From CAIWHR01 sp963779805 (GTDB taxonomy: Bacteria; Pseudomonadota; Gammaproteobacteria; Burkholderiales; Casimicrobiaceae), in contig CAVZZN010000008.1 in NCBI GenBank assembly GCA_963779805.1, forward strand, positions 105,357 to 169,356: a stretch of DNA of 64,000 nucleotides. The letters run 5' to 3'. The notes beneath the pieces are model-generated. The model was not told the origin of the DNA, did no database searches, and saw only the letters and a program-made list of their open reading frames with translations. Within the stretch, counting starts at the first letter, position 1. Every line of letters starts with the position of its first letter. Position numbers and translations under genes: made by a program. Of this stretch, positions 48,279 to 56,627 are shown one piece after another.

Positions 48279-48836
48279 ATGAAGCCCGATGTCACGACGA
48301 AGACAGTCAAGGAAATCAGGATCGACATAGAAAAATGCACGGGTTGCCGGGCCTGCGAAATGGCCTGTTCGGCCTTTCACGCCAAGCCGAGGTACAGCAG
48401 CGTCAATCCGGCAAGGTCCCGCATCCGGGTGGTCGCCGACGAGATCAACGACGAGTACGTGCCGGTGCTCGCCGGCAACTACACCCGCACCGAGTGCGAT
48501 GGCAGGCATTTTCTCAAGCTCAACGGCAAGCAATACAGCGAGTGCAGCTTCTGCCGGGCATCCTGCCCATCCAGGGACTACTTCATCGAACCCGATTCAG
48601 GCCTGCCGTTGAAATGCGACATGTGCGAAGACGAGCCGCCGCTGGCGAAGCCCCAGTGCGTGACGGTGTGCCAGCCCGGCTGCCTCACGTATGAAGAACG
48701 ACAGCTGGAAACAGGGGTCGACGAGCTCGAGGAACGGGAGGCGATGGAGAGAGGACTTGAATCTCTGGTGAATCAGCACGGGATCGAGAGGGTGATCGAT
48801 CACGTGAAGCTGCTCGCCAAAGGCCGGCCGACGTGA
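48279..48836 (+). CDS. bamC2: BamC paralogue: second ferredoxin-like electron-transfer subunit
   Basis: A 185-residue polyferredoxin closely matching the first BamC: CTGCRACEMAC, CSFCRASC, and CDMCEDEPPLAKPQC with a later CQPGC. The start at 48279 is preferred to 48273 because the GGAG site is then seven bases away. It follows bamB2 by 25 bp and is the last gene of the plus-strand operon. No second set of bamDEFGHI is present, so this pair probably shares the electron-transfer subunits of the other operon. It converges with the M20 gene, 13 bp away. Confidence 0.85.
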   Translation: MKPDVTTKTVKEIRIDIEKCTGCRACEMACSAFHAKPRYSSVNPARSRIRVVADEINDEYVPVLAGNYTRTECDGRHFLKLNGKQYSECSFCRASCPSRDYFIEPDSGLPLKCDMCEDEPPLAKPQCVTVCQPGCLTYEERQLETGVDELEEREAMERGLESLVNQHGIERVIDHVKLLAKGRPT

Positions 48837-48849
48837 CCGCTTTCCCAGC

Positions 48850-49995
48850 TTACAACCGCATCACCGACAGCGCGAGCGCCTGCGCACGAGGAACCAGCGT
48901 GCGCAAGTCAAGGTATTCCTCGGGCGTGTGGGGATGTGCGCCCACAGGGCCCGTTGCGCACAGCGTGGGAATGCCCGCCGCAGCCGTGAACCCGGAATCG
49001 GCAGAGCCCCCCGTGAACTCTCCGCCGACCTTCACGCCGATGTCCGCCGAGGCTGCGACGTAGACATCGAGAACCTCCTTGCTCCCAGGCGACTGCGTGA
49101 GCGGGAGAAAGCTTCCTTCGCCGACAATCCGGGCCGCCGTGCCCGGGAGCTCTGTCTTCTCCACGATGTCGAGCACCCGGGCTCGCGCGGCTTTCATCGT
49201 GTCGAGGGTCGTGAACCGCACGTCCACCGACGCCCTCGCGATGGGCGCGACGGTATTCACCGTGATGCCGCCCGAGATCGTGCCGACGTTGACCGTCGTG
49301 CCGCTGTCGTAGTCCGTCATGGCGTGCAGGCGCAACACCTTCCGGCACAGGGCCTCGATCGCGCTCGCACCGGCGCGATGATTCACGCCGGAGTGCGCGG
49401 CCTTGCCTGTCACCTCGACGTCGAGGAACAGGGCCCCCTTGCGACCCGTCACGACGTTCCCCGACGGGCGCCCCGGCTCGCCGTTGAGCACGGCGCGCGC
49501 GTTGCGGGCAGTGGCCTCGATGACGGGCCGTGAGGATGGCGACGCGATTTCCTCGTCTGCCGTGTAGAGCGCCACCACGCAGGCGGGCACGCCAAGCCGG
49601 GCGAGCACCTCGAGCACGAACGTGTTGATGACGAGGCCGCCCTTCATGTCGGCAACACCGGGCCCATAGGCCAGGTCGCCGTCGATGCGGAACGGCCGCT
49701 GTGCAGCGGTGCCCTTGGGAAACACCGTATCGCAATGGCCCATCAGGACGATCGGTCGGTCGCCGGAACCGCCCTCCAGGTTGAGCCGCGCGGTCATGCA
49801 ATTGCCGTACGTGGCGTCGGGGTGCATCTGCGTCACGATGCCGTTGCGCGCGAGGTGGTCGTGCAGCACGGCCTGCACCTCGTCCACGCCTGCCTTGTCG
49901 TAGCTGCCGGAGTCGATGTTCACGAGCTCGCGCAACAGCTCGATCATGGCCGGACGCGATGCGTCCAGCGCCTCCAGCACCTGTTGCTCACGCAT
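48850..49995 (-). CDS. M20 family metallopeptidase/amidohydrolase (glutamate carboxypeptidase-like)
   Basis: A 381-residue zinc hydrolase. Metal ligands are in VLMGHCDTVFP (His, Asp), GVADMKGGL (Asp), TADEEIASPSS (catalytic Glu pair) and the late His of GAHPHTPEEYLDL. The dimerisation domain includes VTGKAAHSGVNHRAGASAIE. No signal peptide is seen. Members cleave C-terminal glutamate or N-acyl and N-carbamoyl amino acids. It is the last gene of a minus-strand operon with two CE4-like hydrolases, an SDR and a transporter, so it may complete breakdown of an amide compound. Confidence 0.85.
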   Translation of the reverse strand: MREQQVLEALDASRPAMIELLRELVNIDSGSYDKAGVDEVQAVLHDHLARNGIVTQMHPDATYGNCMTARLNLEGGSGDRPIVLMGHCDTVFPKGTAAQRPFRIDGDLAYGPGVADMKGGLVINTFVLEVLARLGVPACVVALYTADEEIASPSSRPVIEATARNARAVLNGEPGRPSGNVVTGRKGALFLDVEVTGKAAHSGVNHRAGASAIEALCRKVLRLHAMTDYDSGTTVNVGTISGGITVNTVAPIARASVDVRFTTLDTMKAARARVLDIVEKTELPGTAARIVGEGSFLPLTQSPGSKEVLDVYVAASADIGVKVGGEFTGGSADSGFTAAAGIPTLCATGPVGAHPHTPEEYLDLRTLVPRAQALALSVMRL

Positions 49996-50058
49996 GACCG
50001 ACTGCCATCAGCCCTCCCGATCCTGCCTGTCGCGTGGAATTGCCTGCTCGGCGGGTCG

Positions 50059-50961
50059 CTACGCGGCATTCGCCTTCGCGTAGGCGGCCACTTCGGCGTG
50101 CGTCGCGAACCACACGTCGTTCCTGGACTTGGCGTGCCTGATCAGCTCCTCGATGATCCAGATGCGCGAGCGGTAGCCGATGATGTGCGGATGGCAGGTG
50201 ATCTGGCAGATACCGCCCTCCTCGTACGCCATGTCGAACTCGCGCTTGAAGATGTCGAATACGGCCGTCGGCGGCGTGTAGGGTCGCAGCGACTGGAAGC
50301 GCACCATCATGAAATACACCGCGTCGTCCCGGACCCACTCGACGGGCAGCTCGACGATGCCGGTCGGCTCTCCGTCGAGCACGAGCTCGTAGCAATCCTC
50401 GTCCGCCATGAGCGAGGAGTCGTACGCAATGCCCATCTCCTTCTCGATGCGCAGCGTATTCGCGCTGAAGTCCCACGACGGGGTACGCACGCCGGTGGGC
50501 CGCACGCCGGTGATCTTCTCCAGCGCATCGCGCGCGCGCAGCATCAGGTCGCGCTCGGCCTCGTAGGGCAGCGTCGAGTTGACCTCGTGGATCCAGCCAT
50601 GGATCCCGATCTCGTGGCCTTCGGCGATCACCCGCCGCTGCTCGTCCGGATACGTGAGCGCCGCGACGGCGGGGACATAGAACGTCGCCTTGACGTCGTA
50701 GCGCGCGAGCAGCTTGAGCAGCCGGGGAACGCCGACGCGGTTGCCGTACTGACCCCACGCAATGCGCCCGATCGACTTCCCACCGTCGCGCAGCTCGTTG
50801 GTCTCGTGATCGGAGTCGAACGACAGCGCGACCGCACAGCGGGCGCCGTTCTTCCACGCTTTCGGCCGATAGCCTTGCCCGGCGCGCACCTGGTTGATCA
50901 GCTTCTTCCAGTGTGCGTCCGGCCACTGCCAGGGCTGCAGGGACGCGACCTCGTCGTTCAT
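50059..50961 (-). CDS. Polysaccharide-deacetylase-fold (CE4, PgdA-like) hydrolase
   Basis: A 300-residue cytosolic protein of the HpPgdA-like CE4 branch. Catalytic and metal residues are in ALSFDSDHETNE (Asp-Asp/His) and the motif EGHEIGIHGWIHE, with the later PSWDFSANTL and CHPHIIGYRSRI segments. Proteins of this branch lack export signals, and at least some act on small amides such as cyclic imides rather than glycans. The start at 50961 lies 16 bp after the SDR gene, in the same operon. A second paralogue is present at 53.2 kb. Confidence 0.75.
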   Translation of the reverse strand: MNDEVASLQPWQWPDAHWKKLINQVRAGQGYRPKAWKNGARCAVALSFDSDHETNELRDGGKSIGRIAWGQYGNRVGVPRLLKLLARYDVKATFYVPAVAALTYPDEQRRVIAEGHEIGIHGWIHEVNSTLPYEAERDLMLRARDALEKITGVRPTGVRTPSWDFSANTLRIEKEMGIAYDSSLMADEDCYELVLDGEPTGIVELPVEWVRDDAVYFMMVRFQSLRPYTPPTAVFDIFKREFDMAYEEGGICQITCHPHIIGYRSRIWIIEELIRHAKSRNDVWFATHAEVAAYAKANAA

Positions 50962-50977
50962 TTGCGATCCTCCATCG

Positions 50978-51751
50978 TCAGGCGACCGGGCCGCCGGTGA
51001 CCGGCAGCACCTGGCCCGTGATCCACGAAGCATAATCGGAGGCGAGGAACAGCACGGCGTGCGCGATGTCGTCGGGGGTGCCCATGCGGCGCATCGCAAT
51101 CCGCTCCAGGAATGCCTCCTGGCCCGCGGCCCCGTAGCTCGACCATTGCCGCTCGTAGTCGGGACTGGTGCGCAGGAAACCCGGCGCCACCGTGTTGACG
51201 GTGATGCCGTGCGGTCCGAGCTCCTGCGCAAGCTGGCGGACGAGGCCGAGCTGACCATGCTTGGCCGCCGCGTAGCTCTGGATGCCCGTGAGGCTCGTCG
51301 CGAGCGCAGCGCGGCTCGAGATCGTGACGATGCGGCCGCGGCGCGCGCGCTTCATTCCCGCCGCGACCGCCGCCGCGAACACGAATGCGCCGGTCAGGTT
51401 GGCATCCACCACCGCGTGCCATTCGCCCAGGCTGACGTGGTCCACGGGCTGGGCCGATTGCCCGAGCACACCCCCGGCGACGTACACGAGCACGTCGATC
51501 GCCTGACCATCGGGCGCGGCAGCATCCACCGCACGGCGCACGGATCCCGGGTCCGTCACGTCGACGTACCCGGCGCGGATCTCGCCGCCGCCGGTGCGCG
51601 CGGGACCGGCGAAGCGCTCGATCTCGTCGACGAGCACGTCGCAGGCCCAGACCTGCGCGCCTCGCTGCGCAAAGCCTTCGGCAATGGCGCGTCCGATGCC
51701 GCGCGCGGCGCCGGCGACGATCACTCGCCGGCCCGGGAACTCCACGAGCAT
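50978..51751 (-). CDS. Short-chain dehydrogenase/reductase
   Basis: A 257-residue classical SDR with the nucleotide-binding motif VAGAARGIGRAIAEG, the active-site Ser (TISSRAALATS) and YAAAK (QSYAAAKHGQLG), and the C-terminal signature DYASWITGQVLPVTGGPVA. An Asp near the end of the second strand (ACDVLVDE) suggests NAD(H) preference. AAGGAGAG upstream is a strong ribosome site. It lies 10 bp after the MHS transporter. The substrate is unknown. Confidence 0.9.
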   Translation of the reverse strand: MLVEFPGRRVIVAGAARGIGRAIAEGFAQRGAQVWACDVLVDEIERFAGPARTGGGEIRAGYVDVTDPGSVRRAVDAAAPDGQAIDVLVYVAGGVLGQSAQPVDHVSLGEWHAVVDANLTGAFVFAAAVAAGMKRARRGRIVTISSRAALATSLTGIQSYAAAKHGQLGLVRQLAQELGPHGITVNTVAPGFLRTSPDYERQWSSYGAAGQEAFLERIAMRRMGTPDDIAHAVLFLASDYASWITGQVLPVTGGPVA

Positions 51752-51761
51752 GGATCTCTCC

Positions 51762-53081
51762 TTACCCGAGCGGCTCCCGCGCCGTTTCGCGCAGATTGAC
51801 GATGACGATCGTGGAGACGATCGCGCACGCGATCACGTAGTACGTGGGCGAGATCGGCGAGCCCGTGCGTGCGATCAGCCACGTCGCGATGAAGGGCGCG
51901 AAGCCGCCGAAGATCGCGACCGCCAACGCGTAGCCGGTCGACATGTACGTCGAACGCGTTCCGGTCGGGAAGATCTCGGCGATGGCGGCCGGGCCTGCCC
52001 CCGAGAACGGCGCGATGGCGAAGCCGATCAGGAGCTGGATCAGCACGATGGTCGCCAACGAGGCGCCCGACAGCATGACGCTGAACAGCGGATAAGGCAG
52101 CACGATGAACGCGAGGCAGCACGCGATCAGCAGCGGCTTGCGACCGATACGATCCGACAAACGGCCCATGAACGGGATCGCCACCATCAACAGGAGCAGC
52201 CCCGCCGTGTTCGACCACAGCGCCGCGGCACGGCTCAAGCCCGCATACTTCTGCGTGAAGGTCGGCATGTACGACAGGAAGATGTAGAACGACACCGTCC
52301 AGAGCACCGTGAAGCCGAACGCCCGCGCAGCAAGCACCCATGGAGCGGTCGCCTGCGCTGGCGCGGGCGCCGGAGCCTTGCCTTCGCTCACGCGCCGGTA
52401 CGCCGGCGTTTCGCCGATGTTGCGCCGCATGTACATGCCGACGGGCCCGAGCAGGCCGCCGAGCAGGAAGGGAATGCGCCAGCCCCAGCTTTCCATCGTC
52501 TCGGGCGTCAATACCGAAGCAAAGATCGCGGCGACGCCCGATCCCAGCAACAGACCGGCAACCACGCTGCACTGCTGGAAGCTTCCGTAGAAGCCGCGCC
52601 GGTCTGCAGGCGCCCACTCGACGATGAACGCCGTCGACCCGCCCCACTCCCCGCCCGCGGAAAACCCCTGCATGAGGCGCGCGAGAACCAGCAGGATCGG
52701 CGCCAGAATCCCGATCGCCGCGTACGACGGAATCAGCCCGATCAATACCGTGCCGATCGCCATCAGCAGGATGGTGAGGATCAGCGCCGTCTTTCGTCCG
52801 CGGGTATCGCCGAGGCGACCGATGACGATGCCCCCGAGCGGCCGGACCACGAAACCAAGCCCGAACGCGGCAAAGGTCGCGAGCAGGGCAGCGACGTCGT
52901 CGCCTGGCGGGAAGAAGTTCTTCGCGATGATGGTGGCGACGTATCCGTAAACCGCGAAGTCGTACCACTCGAGCACGTTGCCGATCACCGCCGCGCTCAC
53001 CGCACGCCGCCTGTCGGCCACGGACTGATCACCGGCGGGATAGGTCTGCTCCTGGGGCAATGCGCCCGCTGCCGTTTTCAT
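51762..53081 (-). CDS. MHS-family MFS metabolite:proton symporter
   Basis: A 439-residue transporter with twelve helices of the metabolite:H+ symporter type. The marker IGNVLEWYDFAVYGYVATII occurs in the first helix, and RLGDTRGRKTALILTIL is the loop 2-3 motif. The substrate-side segment GFSAGGEWGGSTAFIVEWAP is typical of carriers for citrate, ketoglutarate, shikimate or betaine. GGAGGAG precedes the ATG at 53081. Its place in the operon suggests it imports the compound handled by the neighbouring hydrolases and SDR. Confidence 0.9.
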   Translation of the reverse strand: MKTAAGALPQEQTYPAGDQSVADRRRAVSAAVIGNVLEWYDFAVYGYVATIIAKNFFPPGDDVAALLATFAAFGLGFVVRPLGGIVIGRLGDTRGRKTALILTILLMAIGTVLIGLIPSYAAIGILAPILLVLARLMQGFSAGGEWGGSTAFIVEWAPADRRGFYGSFQQCSVVAGLLLGSGVAAIFASVLTPETMESWGWRIPFLLGGLLGPVGMYMRRNIGETPAYRRVSEGKAPAPAPAQATAPWVLAARAFGFTVLWTVSFYIFLSYMPTFTQKYAGLSRAAALWSNTAGLLLLMVAIPFMGRLSDRIGRKPLLIACCLAFIVLPYPLFSVMLSGASLATIVLIQLLIGFAIAPFSGAGPAAIAEIFPTGTRSTYMSTGYALAVAIFGGFAPFIATWLIARTGSPISPTYYVIACAIVSTIVIVNLRETAREPLG

Positions 53082-53222
53082 GATCGTCGCTCCTCCATCA
53101 TTCCGTCGCGGGGCACGAGGCTGCTCGCGCCCGCCATTCGCATGCACGGCGCCGCAAAGCGATGGCGGCGCATGCGCCTGCTACGCTCTTCCTGGATCGC
53201 TCGAGAGGCCGCCAGCCGCCGC

Positions 53223-54062
53223 TCAACGGCCCAGTGGCACGCGCAGGTCGTATTCCCGCGCAGCGTCCTCCATGCTCACGAACGTAGCGCCTCCTTCCGC
53301 GATGGTGCGCAACAACTTCTCGAGAGCCATCATGCGGTGACCGCGGCCGATGACGTACGGATGGAACGTGTAGGTGAGAACGCCCCAGCCGAAGTGCTCC
53401 TTGAGGTACAGGAAGTCGTTGATCCAGTTCTCGGCCACGCTGTTCGCATTCATGAGTCCGGGCATGAGCTGCGTCTTCATCCGCAGGAACTCGAAATGCG
53501 GGAAATCATCGAGGCTCCACGCGATCGGCATCTCGATCAGCCGCGTCGGCTCGCCGAAGATCATGGGTTTCTCGAGCTCGACGACGTCGCCACGACGGAC
53601 CCGATACGGCGTGTAGTCATCGCCCATCATGCTGGTGTCGTACAGGAAGCCATGCTTCAGCAGGAGCTCGAGCGAGTTCGGCGAAAGATCCCAGGACGGC
53701 GAGCGATAGCCGCGCGCGAACTGGCCCGACATCCTCTTGATGACCTCGTTGGCCCGCACGAGCCCGGATTCCTCCTGCTCGCGCGTCATGTCGTTCGGCG
53801 GCACGTGCGTCCAACCGTGGTGCGCAACCTCGTGCCCGGCGTCGAGGATCGCGGTGCACCGGGCGGGGTACGTCTCCAACGTGAAGCCCGGGATGAAGAA
53901 CGTCGAGCGCACGCCGTACTTCGAGAGGAGTGCAAGGATGCGGGGAATCGCGACGGCGCCGAATTCGCCCCGCGAGACGAACGTGGGCGTCGTAAGCCCG
54001 CGCGCCATGAGTCCGGACATGGCGTCGAAATCGAACGTCACGCACACGAGATGACGTGCCAT
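53223..54062 (-). CDS. Polysaccharide-deacetylase-fold (CE4, PgdA-like) hydrolase, second paralogue
   Basis: A 279-residue protein related to the one at 50.1-51.0 kb. Metal residues are in CVTFDFDAMSG and AGHEVAHHGWTHVPPND, and the shared segments YRSPSWDLSPNSLELL and TFHPYVIGRGHRM align between the two. The start at 54062 has a GGAGG ribosome site, while the longer GTG start at 54095 is possible. It is the first gene of the operon, 141 bp before the MHS transporter. Two paralogues in one operon may form a mixed complex or act on successive intermediates. Confidence 0.75.
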   Translation of the reverse strand: MARHLVCVTFDFDAMSGLMARGLTTPTFVSRGEFGAVAIPRILALLSKYGVRSTFFIPGFTLETYPARCTAILDAGHEVAHHGWTHVPPNDMTREQEESGLVRANEVIKRMSGQFARGYRSPSWDLSPNSLELLLKHGFLYDTSMMGDDYTPYRVRRGDVVELEKPMIFGEPTRLIEMPIAWSLDDFPHFEFLRMKTQLMPGLMNANSVAENWINDFLYLKEHFGWGVLTYTFHPYVIGRGHRMMALEKLLRTIAEGGATFVSMEDAAREYDLRVPLGR

Positions 54063-54239
54063 CAGCGCCTCCACCGAGGAGAGCGGCCCGCTCACTGGAC
54101 TACCTTCGTGCTGCGCACTCCGGTATTCGCCCTCGGTCGGGGCGGCCCGTCGGGCTCATGCACGCCGGTCACACACGCGGCCAGCAGCGGCACGGGAAAC
54201 CGATAGGTTGGGAACGTACTCCTGCGAGGGCGTCCGTGT

Positions 54240-54952
54240 CTACTGCGATGCCGGCGCGCGTTCGGGCGCCTGCGCCGGCGGCTCGTACCAATGGTCCCTC
54301 GGCACGACCTTCGGAGCGGCCGGATCGTCGAAGCAGTGCGGCGACATGCTCTGCACGCCGTGCTCGTCGACGCGTCCTGGATGTTGGCGTGCAGGCTCGC
54401 GATCACGATGGCGCGCGTGACGCCCCACGCGATCGGGAAGACGACGGCCGCGATGATGAGATCGGGCAGTGCGCTCACGATGCCACCGAGCACGTGCCGC
54501 ACGACGCCGACGAGGTAGCCGTCGAGGTTCTCGCCCCACGGTCGCGTGTACGGGAACCGGCCGAGAACGTAGCTGAACCAGCGATAGCTCACCAAGGCCA
54601 GCAGCGACCATGAGAACACGCGCACGAGCAGGCGCGCGATGGCGAACAGGCGCTCCGAGTGCAGCACCGGCGCGCCGGCGAGGCGCAGGTGCGCCTCGCC
54701 GACGCCGAGAAAGGAAGCACGAAAGACCGTCACCGTGCGATTGAACACGACGACCGCAGCTTCCGAACCGTCGCGCTGCGCAGCGCTCGATGCTGCGCTT
54801 CCCTCCGCTGCGGCGAGTGCCTGCGGATCGGCCGCGTGCAGCGGGAGCACGCAGGCGAGCAGCGCGGGAGCCAGCAGGAAACGCAGCAGTTCCGATCGCG
54901 CTCCAATCCCTGGCGCGAGCGGCGACATCGAGTCGTTCTTCATGGGCGGCAC
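54240..54952 (-). pseudogene. MscS-family channel with large internal deletion
   Basis: The first part is the N-terminal region of an MscS-type channel: signal peptide (LLRFLLAPALLACVLPLHA) and helices such as LFAIARLLVRVFSWSLLALV and LPDLIIAAVVFPIAWGVTRA. It then jumps directly to the C-terminal tail of the same family: LHANIQD, and after a one-base shift VDEHGVQSMSPHCFDDPAAP and PKVVPRDHWYEPP, ending at 54240. The pore helix and beta domain, roughly 300 residues, are missing. This is a deletion derivative and cannot be a functional channel. Confidence 0.75.
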
Positions 54953-55107
54953 GATCGAGGTTGTCGACGTCGTGCGCGGGCGGCTCTCGCATCATGCGTG
55001 CACGGCAATTGGCCGCGCGATGAGCTGACGACGCACCGCGCCGACGCAGGAGTCGGCGGGTCGCGTCGCATCCGCCAATGTCGATATCGGCGGAACCTGT
55101 CGCGTGC

Positions 55108-55689
55108 TCAGCCGCGCGGTGGCGGCGTGTTGGGCGGCGGATACGCGGGCACGGGATTCACCGGCATCGGTCCGCCCGGTGCCACGCTGCGAGGCGGCGG
55201 GTAGTCAACCGGCGGATACGACGGCGCATAGCCGCGCTGGCCGCCTTGGTAAGCGAACTGTGCGGGCACGCGGTGGCCTCGTGCGTACATGCACTGCAGG
55301 TAGACGGCGTCGTACTGCCGCTGCAGGTCGTAAGACGAATATCCGGCGTAGTTGCTGCCCGCCGCGCTGCCGAACAACAGCCCCGTGCCTGCACCGATCG
55401 CCGCGCCCTGTCCGGCCTGGCCCGACGCCGAGCCGATGATCGCGCCGGCAGCAGCGCCGATCGCGGAGCTGACGGCGGCGTTCGCGGCAGCATTGTTCGC
55501 TGCGGCCTGGCCGGGCCCGCTCGTCACTGATTGCGCAGTGCCGCGGCATGCAAAGTCGTCGGCCTGAAACTGTTCGTACGTCTTCTGCGAGCCGGGAAGC
55601 GCCGCGATCATCGGCGCCGCCGGCATCATCACGCATCCGGCGAGAGCAGCCGCCGTTGCGAGCGAAGCGACAATCGTGCGTGTCGTCAT
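55108..55689 (-). CDS. Glycine-zipper lipoprotein
   Basis: A 193-residue envelope protein. The signal peptide ends in a lipobox (AAALAGC, Cys about 19). The middle is a glycine zipper (SSAIGAAAGAIIGSASGQAG and on to GTGLLFGSAAGS), which usually packs in the membrane. The C-terminus is rich in Pro and Tyr (PPVDYPPPRSVAPGG). Such proteins are common outer-membrane lipoproteins of unknown role. It is 19 bp after the Gly-rich protein gene and probably co-transcribed with it. Confidence 0.75.
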   Translation of the reverse strand: MTTRTIVASLATAAALAGCVMMPAAPMIAALPGSQKTYEQFQADDFACRGTAQSVTSGPGQAAANNAAANAAVSSAIGAAAGAIIGSASGQAGQGAAIGAGTGLLFGSAAGSNYAGYSSYDLQRQYDAVYLQCMYARGHRVPAQFAYQGGQRGYAPSYPPVDYPPPRSVAPGGPMPVNPVPAYPPPNTPPPRG

Positions 55690-55708
55690 GATGTCACCGC
55701 AATCTCCG

Positions 55709-56374
55709 TCATTGCGCCGGGGCCGGCGCGCCCTGCGTCGAAGGCGCGTTCTGCGGGCTCGGCACGTCCTGCGGCAGGACGGGCATCCAGTTCTGGTTGC
55801 AGTTCTGGACGTACGGGTACCAGCCCGCGGGGTCCTGGCAGTAGAACCAATAGGTCGGGGGCGCCGAGGCGGGTTTTTGCTCGACGTACGTCGATCCCTC
55901 GGCGGCCGCGTAAGCCGGGTACGAATAGCCGTAGCCATAGCCGTCCCAATACGGATAGCCGTAGTAGGAGTAGTACGGATAGCCGTAGTACGAGTAATAC
56001 GGCCACGCCGAGTAGTACGGCCAGCCCCAGGCACCCAAGCCCCAATAGATGCCGACGTTCGAACCGGATCCGCCGTGACCGCCGCCGTGCCACGAGCCGC
56101 CGCCGCTGCCGTGCCACGAGCCGCCACCGCCGCCATGCCAGGAGCCGCCACCGCCCTGCCACGACCCGCCACCCCCACGCGGCCCACCGCCGCCATGCCA
56201 TGCGCCGCCACCACCACCGGGTGCGCCGCCAGCACCGGGTGCGCCGCCACGACCCCCACCGCCCCCGCCTCCGCCGGGGCCACCGCCACCGCCGCCACCT
56301 CTCCCCTGCGCCAGCGTCGCGCCCGAGATTGCGAGCACGAGCATGCACAGGAACAGCAGGACGCGCGATTTCAT
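55709..56374 (-). CDS. Secreted Gly-rich/aromatic-rich low-complexity protein
   Basis: A 221-residue protein with a signal peptide (VLLFLCMLVLAISGATLA). A glycine-rich stretch follows (about 25-110) in which GGGGSWHGGG units recur, then a Tyr/Trp/Pro-rich block (WPYYSYYGYPYYSYYGYPYW) and a moderately conserved tail with YWFYCQDPAGWYPYVQNCNQ. The tail resembles C-terminal segments of many proteobacterial secreted proteins where pairs of Cys may form a disulfide. GGAGG before ATG 56374 fixes the start. The function is not known; a surface or biofilm component is one guess. Confidence 0.7.
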   Translation of the reverse strand: MKSRVLLFLCMLVLAISGATLAQGRGGGGGGGPGGGGGGGGRGGAPGAGGAPGGGGGAWHGGGGPRGGGGSWQGGGGSWHGGGGGSWHGSGGGSWHGGGHGGSGSNVGIYWGLGAWGWPYYSAWPYYSYYGYPYYSYYGYPYWDGYGYGYSYPAYAAAEGSTYVEQKPASAPPTYWFYCQDPAGWYPYVQNCNQNWMPVLPQDVPSPQNAPSTQGAPAPAQ

Positions 56375-56627
56375 GGGAGCCTCCGTAAACACGATGCCGA
56401 CAACGTGTTCACTGTGCCATGCCGACGCGCGGCAAGGCATTGCGCGTTGTCAATTGCACGTCCGTGAAGACGTAACAATTCGTTGCAGCGGGTGAGGGGG
56501 AGGCGCGGGGCTTTCGGGCCTCGACGAGGCATCGAAGCATCCGGCAATCGAGCGGCTTTCCCGAGGCGCGCATCGAAGCCCGCGTCGTGGGCGCGTTGGC
56601 GAGCGTCCGCTCGGCGGCTCGTCTTCC

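Noticed and set aside
46301..48836. AorABC-type aldehyde oxidoreductase
   Set aside because: The BamC partner, the conserved His and Cys positions and pairing with a full bam operon fit BamBC better, though a different aryl-CoA substrate is not excluded.
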